Made by a program: the position numbers and the translations under genes | Assembly: GCF_031453615.1 (NCBI RefSeq) | Contig: NZ_JAVIZT010000001.1 | Span: 2,046,001-2,110,000, forward strand | Source: Microbacterium sp. SORGH_AS_0428 | Lineage (GTDB): Bacteria > Actinomycetota > Actinomycetes > Actinomycetales > Microbacteriaceae | DNA: 64,000 nucleotides | Direction of reading: 5' to 3' | Shown: positions 58,627 to 64,000 of the stretch, in pieces | Layout of the letters: each line of letters opens with the position of its first letter | Position numbering within the stretch: the stretch's first letter is position 1 | The notes under the pieces: generated by a model | The model's input: the letters and a program-made list of their open reading frames with translations, nothing else | Told to the model about the DNA's origin: nothing | The model's database searches: none

Positions 58627-60087
58627 ATGTGCGGCATCGTCGGAATGGTCGGTCAGGGTCCGATCAATCAGGACATCTACGACTCCCTGCTGCTGCTGCA
58701 GCACCGCGGACAGGACTCCACCGGGATCGCGACGGCCGAGGGTACGGGTGTCTTCCACATCGCCAAGGCGAAGGGACAGGTGCGCGAGGCGTTCCGCACC
58801 CGTGACATGCGTGCCCTCCTCGGTGAGATCGGGCTCGGTCACGTCCGCTATGCCACGAAGGGCACGGCGTCCAACGAGGAAGAGGCGCAGCCCTTCTACG
58901 TCAACGCGCCCTACGGCATCGTCCTGGTGCACAACGGCAACCTGACCAACACGCGAGAGCTGACCGAGGAGCTGTTCCGCAAGGACCGTCGCCACCTCAA
59001 CACGAGCTCCGACACCGAACTGCTCGTGAACGTGCTCGCCGGCGAGCTGCAGGCCGAGATCCCGGGTCTCGAGCTGGACGCCGAGCAGGTCTTCCGCGCC
59101 GTCGCGCGGGTGCACGAGCGCGTCGAAGGCTCGTACGCCGCGATCGCCCTGATCGCCGGTCACGGTCTGCTGGCGTTCCGGGATCCGTTCGGCATCCGCC
59201 CGCTGATCCTCGGTCGCCGCTCGAACCCTGACGGTCACGACGAGTGGGTCGTGGCATCCGAGTCGCTCGTGCTCGACAACGCCGGCTTCGAGGTCGTCCG
59301 CGACGTCGCCCCCGGCGAGGCCGTGTTCGTCGCGCTCGACGGCACCCTCCACGCGCGTCAGTGCGCGAGCGACACGACGCTCGCGCCGTGCTCGTTCGAA
59401 TACGTGTACCTCGCGCGTCCCGACTCGGTCATGAACGGCATCTCCGTGTACGAGACGCGGCTGCGCATGGGGGACCGCCTCGCCGACACGATCGCGAAGT
59501 ACACACCGCGGGGCAAGATCGACGTGGTCATGCCGATCCCGGACTCGTCGCGTCCCGCGGCGATGCAGGTCGCCCGCAAGCTCGGCATCGAGTACCGCGA
59601 GGGCTTCTACAAGAACCGCTACGTGGGCCGGACGTTCATCATGCCCGGTCAGGCGGTGCGCAAGAAGAGCGTCCGCCAGAAGCTCAACGCCATGCCGAGC
59701 GAGTTCAAGGGCAAGAACGTGCTGCTGGTCGACGACTCGATCGTGCGCGGCACGACGAGCAAGGAGATCATCCAGATGGCGCGGGACGCCGGCGCCCTGT
59801 CGGTGACGTTCGCGTCGGCCGCGCCCCCCGTGCGGTTCCCGCACGTGTACGGCATCAACATGCCCTCACGGCACGAGCTGGTCGCGCACGGCCGGACGAT
59901 CCCGGAGATCGCCGAGGAGCTCGGTGCGGACTACATGGTGTACCAGGAGATCGACGACCTCAAGGCGGCGATCCTCGAGGGCTCGGACATCACCGACCTC
60001 GACATGAGCTGCTTCGACGGCCGGTATGTGACCGGAACGGTCAGCGACGAGTATCTCGCCTGGGTCGAGGGCACGCAGACGTCCTGA
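58627..60087 (+). CDS. purF: amidophosphoribosyltransferase (PurF)
   Basis: 486 residues. It begins MCGIVGMVG, so the glutaminase nucleophile Cys2 is exposed by removal of Met and no propeptide is encoded. LLQHRGQDSTGIATAEG and LGHVRYATKGTASNEEEAQP belong to the glutaminase domain; KNVLLVDDSIVRGTTSKEII is the PRPP-binding loop of the transferase domain. It catalyses the first committed step of purine synthesis and is cotranscribed with purM. Confidence 0.96.
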   Translation: MCGIVGMVGQGPINQDIYDSLLLLQHRGQDSTGIATAEGTGVFHIAKAKGQVREAFRTRDMRALLGEIGLGHVRYATKGTASNEEEAQPFYVNAPYGIVLVHNGNLTNTRELTEELFRKDRRHLNTSSDTELLVNVLAGELQAEIPGLELDAEQVFRAVARVHERVEGSYAAIALIAGHGLLAFRDPFGIRPLILGRRSNPDGHDEWVVASESLVLDNAGFEVVRDVAPGEAVFVALDGTLHARQCASDTTLAPCSFEYVYLARPDSVMNGISVYETRLRMGDRLADTIAKYTPRGKIDVVMPIPDSSRPAAMQVARKLGIEYREGFYKNRYVGRTFIMPGQAVRKKSVRQKLNAMPSEFKGKNVLLVDDSIVRGTTSKEIIQMARDAGALSVTFASAAPPVRFPHVYGINMPSRHELVAHGRTIPEIAEELGADYMVYQEIDDLKAAILEGSDITDLDMSCFDGRYVTGTVSDEYLAWVEGTQTS

Positions 60088-60099
60088 TCTCACAGAGCA

Positions 60100-60133
60100 G
60101 CCGCACGGGCACCGGAGCGGTGCGCCGTGCGGC
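60100..60133 (+). terminator. hairpin downstream of purF
   Basis: GCCGCACGG (60100-60108) pairs with CCGTGCGGC (60125-60133), with an inner GCACCG/CGGTGC stem. It starts 12 bp after the purF stop and 50 bp before the convergent DUF3073 gene's stop. Confidence 0.75.
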
Positions 60134-60183
60134 CTGGCTGTGACGATGAGCGGGCGAGGTGCCGCTGCGGGGGCGCCGGTGTA

Positions 60184-60378
60184 TTACCGGGCACCCTCGA
60201 GCGAGTCCTCGTCTTCGTCTTCGTCCTCGTACTGGTCGGCCCACTTGTCGACGTACTCGTTCTCGTCACTCGGGTGACCGAGTTCGCGCTCGAGCGCCGC
60301 GTAGTTCACCGACGGGCTGAATGACTTCAGCTCACGGGCGATCTTCGTGTGCTTCGCCTTCTGACGGCCACGCCCCAT
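60184..60378 (-). CDS. DUF3073 family protein
   Basis: 64 residues from the ATG at 60378 (AGGGGG upstream). It begins MGRGRQKAKHTKIARELKSF, the DUF3073 hallmark of a basic N-terminus, and ends in an acidic run (QYEDEDEDEDSLEGAR). It is widespread in actinobacteria beside purF, and its function is unknown; the basic half could bind RNA or DNA. Confidence 0.92.
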   Translation of the reverse strand: MGRGRQKAKHTKIARELKSFSPSVNYAALERELGHPSDENEYVDKWADQYEDEDEDEDSLEGAR

Positions 60379-60523
60379 GCGAGACCCCCTCATATTCTGA
60401 CGGCGAGGGCTGCAGCTGGCGCCCATCGCATCCGCGTAGTCCGGTTTCTGAACCGGGAAGAGTAGCATTAACAATAACACGGTGGTTCGCGGGGTCTCTC
60501 CCGCCGCCGCCCGCGGAGGAGTC

Positions 60524-61018
60524 ATGGGCGAAGAAGCTGTCGGGCCGGTCGTGCTGGGAGCGACCGCGGACCTTCCCGATCGAGTGTGGAACGAGGCAGC
60601 CCGCTATGCGCGGCTCTTCGGGCGAGATCTCATCGTCGCGTATGTGGACGTGACCCGGTTCGTCACCTACGCCGATCCCGACGGAGTCGAGCACAGCGCG
60701 CCCATCGATATGAACCTCGCGGCGGGGCAGGCGCAGGCGGACGCCGTGCGTGATCGAGCCGAGAAGCTCCTCGCGCCGGATTCGTGGACGCTGCGCTCAC
60801 TCGTCGGCGATCCCGCGATGGCGCTGAAGGATCTGGCCGATCAGGTGGACGCCGTCGTGATCGTGGTCGGCACGCGCCGGCGCGGATTCGGCGAGACGCT
60901 GCGCGAGTTCTTCACCGGCTCCGTCGCCGCACGCCTCGCGCACCGTCAGCACCGGCCGGTGCTCGTCGTTCCTCTCGAGGAGCCCCTGGCCGATGCGGAC
61001 GATCCCTGGGTCGAGTAG
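60524..61018 (+). CDS. universal stress protein family protein
   Basis: 164 residues from the ATG at 60524, with GGAGGA upstream. The Usp fold shows PVVLGATADLPDRVWNEAAR, LIVAYVDVTRFVTYADPDG and the C-terminal VVIVVGTRRRGFGETLREFF and LAHRQHRPVLVVPLEEP. The ATP-binding GxxG-x9-G(S/T) pattern is partly kept. Divergent from DUF3073; the intervening AT-richer stretch (60440-60480) probably holds both promoters. Confidence 0.85.
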   Translation: MGEEAVGPVVLGATADLPDRVWNEAARYARLFGRDLIVAYVDVTRFVTYADPDGVEHSAPIDMNLAAGQAQADAVRDRAEKLLAPDSWTLRSLVGDPAMALKDLADQVDAVVIVVGTRRRGFGETLREFFTGSVAARLAHRQHRPVLVVPLEEPLADADDPWVE

Positions 61019-61021
61019 CCC

Positions 61022-61627
61022 CTAGCCGCGCAATCCGCGGGTGAGCTCACGCGTCGCCGCATCCAATGCCTCGATGAAGGCGTCGACCGCGGATGCGGAG
61101 AGCTGGCCGCCGCGCGCGACGTGCGTGCGCATGTCGGCGCGCACCTGCGTGCGGAAGTCGGCGACCGCCGCCTCGGCGCGGCGCAGCTGCTCGCGTGCCG
61201 CGCTGCGCTCGTCGTCCTCGCGGGGGCGGGCGGGAGCATCCCGGTCGGCCTTGGACGCCGCGGCGAGATCGGCGCGCAGGCTCCGCATCGCCTCGCGCAC
61301 ACTGCCGCGCACCTCCTGGGCGATGAGGCGCACGGAGTCGGCGAGATCGGACTGGATGCCCTCGAGCTCGCCCCGACGGGATGCGACCTCGGCGCGCCCC
61401 GCATCCGTGAGCGCGTAGACCGTCTTGCGACCGTCGACGGTCTTGGTGACCAGGCCTTCCTCCTCCAGCTTCGCGAGGCGGGGATAGATCGTGCCGGCGC
61501 TCGGCGTGTAGGTGCCGCCCGTGCGGTCGGCGAGGGCCTGCATGAGGTCGTAGCCGTGGCGAGGCGACTCGTCGAGAAGGCTCAGCAGGTACAGGCGCAG
61601 GTCGCCGTGCGAGAAGACCGGGGCCAT
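61022..61627 (-). CDS. PadR-family transcriptional regulator
   Basis: 201 residues from the ATG at 61627, which overlaps the upstream stop (a GTG one codon earlier is possible). The winged helix is DLRLYLLSLLDESPRHGYDL, TPSAGTIYPRLAKLEEEGLV and GRKTVYALTDAGRAEV. A long helical C-terminal part (about residues 90-195) follows. It is cotranscribed with the DUF4097 gene and most likely binds the large inverted repeat at 62478-62521. Confidence 0.92.
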   Translation of the reverse strand: MAPVFSHGDLRLYLLSLLDESPRHGYDLMQALADRTGGTYTPSAGTIYPRLAKLEEEGLVTKTVDGRKTVYALTDAGRAEVASRRGELEGIQSDLADSVRLIAQEVRGSVREAMRSLRADLAAASKADRDAPARPREDDERSAAREQLRRAEAAVADFRTQVRADMRTHVARGGQLSASAVDAFIEALDAATRELTRGLRG

Positions 61628-62460
61628 CACAGTTCGTCCTCCGCGGCGGGGCGGCGCAGCACCGTGATGTCGCCCGAGACCGAGTTCGCCCGCACGTCGA
61701 CGAAGCTGCCGCTGAGCTCGCCGACCGAGCCCGAGTAGTTCGTGGTCGGTCCGCTGCCGCGGCCGGAGTGCGGCACCCCGTCGATCTGCACGCGTCCGCT
61801 GACGCTGCGCACCACGTAGTTGGCGGGCAGTCCCGCATCCAGCCGGATGGTGGTGCCGCCGGCGACGGTGTTCAGACCGATCTGGTGCACCGGGCCGATC
61901 GCGTCGATCATCATGTTGCCGGACACCGTGTCGACCGTCGCCTTCGTGATGCGGCCCGTCGCCGTCACGTCGCCCGAGACGCTGTTCGCGTTGAGCGCGC
62001 CGTCGAGCCCGCGGCTCTGGACGTCGCCCGAGACCGCGTTCACGGTGAGGTCGCCGCTCAGTCCGTCCACGATCACATCGCCCGAGACCGTGTTGACGCG
62101 CGCGTCCGCGGCGAGGCCGGAGACGAGAGCGCTGGCATTCACGACGCCGAGGGTGAGCGCGATGTCCGCGGGAACTGCGACGCTGATCTCGGCTTTGGGG
62201 CCTCCGGAGCCGAAGTTGCGGAACACCTCGAGGAAGTTGTCCCAGCGCAGCTGCGGGTGGTCGATCTCGATGCGGCCGTCCTCGGCCGAGATGCGCAGAT
62301 CCTTGGTCGTGACGGCGTGCACCTCGATGCGCACGCCGGGTTCGTCGTGGGCGACGATGTCGATCTCACCGCCGACCAGGCCCACCTTCAGGTGCGTGAT
62401 GTCGTCCAGGTCGATCACGCGCGTCTCGCCGGGGTGGATGAGCCACTTTTCCGGTGCCAT
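61627..62460 (-). CDS. DUF4097-family beta-helix protein
   Basis: 277 residues. The middle and end consist of repeated VSGDV-type turns (ARVNTVSGDVIVDGLSGDLT; LNANSVSGDVTATGRITKAT; VRANSVSGDITVLRR), the DUF4097 parallel beta-helix. There is no signal peptide or transmembrane segment, so it is probably cytoplasmic. Proteins of this type are often cotranscribed with PadR regulators in envelope-stress modules. GAGGAG lies before the ATG. Function otherwise unknown. Confidence 0.9.
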   Translation of the reverse strand: MAPEKWLIHPGETRVIDLDDITHLKVGLVGGEIDIVAHDEPGVRIEVHAVTTKDLRISAEDGRIEIDHPQLRWDNFLEVFRNFGSGGPKAEISVAVPADIALTLGVVNASALVSGLAADARVNTVSGDVIVDGLSGDLTVNAVSGDVQSRGLDGALNANSVSGDVTATGRITKATVDTVSGNMMIDAIGPVHQIGLNTVAGGTTIRLDAGLPANYVVRSVSGRVQIDGVPHSGRGSGPTTNYSGSVGELSGSFVDVRANSVSGDITVLRRPAAEDEL

Positions 62461-62477
62461 GTCGGTTCTCCTCGTCT

Positions 62478-62521
62478 ATCGAGATATATCGCGTTGCGAA
62501 GATAACACGATATATCTCGAT
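62478..62521. promoter_or_regulatory. long inverted repeat, probable PadR operator
   Basis: ATCGAGATATATCG (62478-62491) and CGATATATCTCGAT (62508-62521) are perfect 14-bp inverted copies separated by 16 bp. Both are very AT-rich for this genome, and they lie 18-61 bp upstream of the DUF4097 gene that heads the PadR operon. Confidence 0.82.
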
Positions 62522-62532
62522 TCGGAAGACCC

Positions 62533-62602
62533 GGACTCCTGCAGCGCGGCCGATCCGGCCTCTCGGCCGCGCTGCCGAGGGGAGTTTGCAGGAGTTCGGA
62601 CC
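62533..62602. repeat. palindromic element of the CTGCAGGAG family
   Basis: GGACTCCTGCA (62533-62543) pairs with TGCAGGAGTTCGGACC (62587-62602). Inside, AGCGCGGCCGA (62543-62553) pairs perfectly with TCGGCCGCGCT (62563-62573). It lies between the PadR operator and the 3' end of the methyltransferase gene. Confidence 0.7.
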
Positions 62603-62646
62603 CGCGGTCGGAAGGGAGGGGGCCGCGGGGAGGGCGCCGCAGGGGA

Positions 62647-63510
62647 TCAGGCGGGCTTGGTGGCGCGGATCGTGTAGGTGAGCGGCATGACGCCGGCGAA
62701 ACGGCCGGCGAGCACCCATTCGCCGTCGGTGGCGCGGTGCGTCATGCGGCCGGGCAGAGCCTCCCACGGCACGCTGTCGTGCTCGACGAGCGCGTCGATG
62801 CGCAGGCCCGCGTCCAGCAGCGCGGTCACGATCTCGCCCAGGGCGTGGTTCCACTCATACGTCTTGGTCGCCGTCAGCGGACGCGTCGTCGGCACGTAGG
62901 TGGAGTCGTCGTCCCACTCGAGCGGCTCGGCGGGCTCGAAGTAGGAGAAGCGGAGGTGGATGTCGTCCTCGAGCGTCTCGTTGACCGACCACAGGATGGG
63001 GTGTCCCTCGCGGATGAACAACGATCCGCCGGGGGCGAGCAGCGCCGCCACGACGCGCGCCCACTCGTCGACCCGCGGCAGCCAGCACAGCGCTCCGATG
63101 CCGGTGTAGACGAGGTCGAAGGATGCGGGCTGCAGCACCGATGCCGCATCCCTCACATCGGAGCGGACGAAGTCGACGTCGTCGCCGGACTCGGCGACGA
63201 GCCGCCGGGCCTCGGCGATCGCGGTCTCGGAGAAGTCCAGCCCGGTGACGCGTGCGCCGAGGCGTGCGAGGGAGAGCGTGTCGGTGCCGATATGGCACTG
63301 CAGATGCACGGCGCGCCGGCCGCGGATGTCGCCGAGCAGAGGCAGATCGAAGCGGACGACGTCGGAGAGCGCCTCATGGTCGTCGACGAAGCGTTCGATC
63401 CCGTATCCCGACCCGTCGCGAGCGGCATGCAGTTCTGCGCGCTCGTCCCAGTTGGCGCGGTTCGCCTCGACGAACGGGGTGGGATCGATGTGCTCGCGCG
63501 CGGAGACCAT
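62647..63510 (-). CDS. SAM-dependent methyltransferase
   Basis: 287 residues. The Rossmann methyltransferase motif I is RAVHLQCHIGTDTLSLARLG, motif II ARVTGLDFSETAIAEARRLV, motif III DDVDFVRSDVRDA and motif IV FDLVYTGIGALCWLP. The C-terminal substrate region includes IREGHPILWSVNE. It belongs to the class often annotated only as methyltransferase domain-containing; substrate unknown. TAGCGT lies exactly 6 nt before the ATG, suggesting a leaderless mRNA. Confidence 0.9.
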   Translation of the reverse strand: MVSAREHIDPTPFVEANRANWDERAELHAARDGSGYGIERFVDDHEALSDVVRFDLPLLGDIRGRRAVHLQCHIGTDTLSLARLGARVTGLDFSETAIAEARRLVAESGDDVDFVRSDVRDAASVLQPASFDLVYTGIGALCWLPRVDEWARVVAALLAPGGSLFIREGHPILWSVNETLEDDIHLRFSYFEPAEPLEWDDDSTYVPTTRPLTATKTYEWNHALGEIVTALLDAGLRIDALVEHDSVPWEALPGRMTHRATDGEWVLAGRFAGVMPLTYTIRATKPA

Positions 63511-63544
63511 GCGCTCACGCTACCCGCGCACGGCCGGACACGAA

Positions 63545-63577
63545 AAAGGGGCACCCGTCGGCGACGGATGCCCCTTT
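63545..63577 (-). terminator. rho-independent terminator of the small membrane protein gene
   Basis: AAAGGGGCA (63545-63553) pairs with TGCCCCTTT (63569-63577), with an inner CCGTC/GACGG stem. Reading leftward the stem is followed by TTTTTCG, a T-tract, and it lies 9 bp after the stop at 63587. This is the most canonical terminator in the window. Confidence 0.88.
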
Positions 63578-63586
63578 CTCGAGGTG

Positions 63587-63751
63587 TCAGACCTTGCTGC
63601 CGCCTCGAATGACTCGGAGCAGGAATGCGATCAGCGCGATGACGCCGACAATGATGGCCACCCACAGCAGCCAGTTCAGCGCTGTGTTGAGGCCTCCGAC
63701 GATCGCCAGCACGATGGCGACGACGATGATGATGAGCAGTGCGATGTTCAT
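63587..63751 (-). CDS. small hydrophobic membrane protein (54 residues)
   Basis: Two near-continuous transmembrane helices (MNIALLIIIVVAIVLAIVGG and LNWLLWVAIIVGVIALIAFL) end in RVIRGGSKV. GGAG lies 8 nt before the ATG, and a strong terminator follows, so this is a real short gene. The family resembles small actinobacterial DUF proteins of the cell membrane; function unknown. Confidence 0.85.
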   Translation of the reverse strand: MNIALLIIIVVAIVLAIVGGLNTALNWLLWVAIIVGVIALIAFLLRVIRGGSKV

Positions 63752-63980
63752 CTGGATTCTCCTCGTTCTCGCCGGGACGCCGCGCGACCCGGATGCCTCG
63801 TGGGCACATGCCAACATTCCCACTGCGCACTCACAGCGTCAGAGGGGTTGACGCTCGAAAGCGCCCGGTGCTAGTCGCGTAGGCGCGCGTCCTCTCACAT
63901 GTCAAGCCCGCTGATGGACGGATGCGGCGCGCTCTAGCGTCGGGGGAACGCTTCGCGGACGCGGGGCGGGAGAGGCCGAC

Positions 63981-64000
63981 ATGCCGGGTGGACGCGGGGC
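63981..64000 (+). CDS. possible start of a gene running off the window
   Basis: ATGCCGGGTGG at 63981 has GGGAGAGG about 6 nt upstream, and TAGCGT lies further upstream (63936-63941). Only six codons are visible (MPGGRG), so no product can be named. The rest of 63752-63980 holds the promoter of the small membrane protein and nothing else that I can identify. Confidence 0.3.

Noticed and set aside
1..64000. tRNA, rRNA, riboswitch or CRISPR features
   Set aside because: I looked for cloverleaf-like arms, rRNA sequence, known riboswitch cores and regularly spaced repeats and saw none. The repeats present are dispersed palindromes with irregular spacing.
1..64000. The octamer as a Chi or KOPS site
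   Set aside because: Both orientations occur in similar numbers throughout, without the strong strand bias expected of those signals. It remains possible only if the window spans a replication landmark.

Overview
The window is a 64-kb stretch of very GC-rich chromosome from an actinobacterium, most likely Microbacterium or a close relative in Microbacteriaceae. This rests on the base composition, on typical actinobacterial families (HtaA heme proteins with an LAxTG anchor, DUF3073, AztABCD zinc uptake, CebR-type cellobiose operon, purS/purQ and purM-purF pairs) and on many genes that appear leaderless. I saw no rRNA, tRNA, CRISPR array, transposase or phage gene. Genes are tightly packed, many with 4-bp ATGA/GTGA overlaps.

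Positions 1-15450 look like a nucleoside/N-heterocycle catabolic region. It has the end of an ABC permease, two adenosine-deaminase-family genes flanking a cupin XRE regulator, and a leftward operon (10930 to 3790) of amidohydrolase, aldehyde dehydrogenase, NtaA-type flavin monooxygenase, split ThDP decarboxylase and GMC oxidoreductase. A second XRE-cupin regulator and a molybdenum hydroxylase (fused FeS/Mo subunit plus FAD subunit) follow. The molybdo-enzyme maturation genes (XdhC and MobA/MocA-like) lie at 18.9-20.6 kb, beside a uridine phosphorylase. The operon's substrate cannot be read from sequence and is the best candidate here for an undescribed pathway.

Positions 15.8-25.4 kb hold a TetR-controlled DUF1304/oxidoreductase pair, two tandem paralogous one-TM proteins, a D-2-hydroxyacid dehydrogenase, a CPBP protease and a ThrE-type exporter. 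Positions 25.5-30.4 kb hold a zinc uptake locus (aztA diverging from aztB, an aztD paralogue, aztC and aztD) with a Zur-like box between the two arms. Positions 30.6-34.0 kb form a four-gene ABC exporter/two-component operon. purQ-purS follow. Positions 35.2-41.2 kb are a cello-oligosaccharide operon (cebEFG-bglC-cebR) with three copies of the 14-bp CebR-type operator. Positions 41.3-49.6 kb hold a uracil/xanthine permease, purC, a PadR-MFS efflux pair, small regulators and purD. Positions 49.65-56.1 kb are an iron-regulated heme uptake locus (htaA-type gene, hmuTUV, a large LAxTG-anchored HtaA protein) with DtxR/IdeR-like boxes in front of both transcription units. purM-purF, DUF3073, a universal stress protein, a PadR-DUF4097 pair, a methyltransferase and a 54-residue membrane protein complete the window.

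Two patterns run across all of this. First, the octamer GGATGCGG (complement CCGCATCC) occurs more than 100 times, about twenty-fold above expectation, on both strands. Second, many gene junctions carry an imperfect palindrome from one of several families. The clearest family has seven copies, each exactly 59 bp, all in the same orientation and all beside gene 3' ends.
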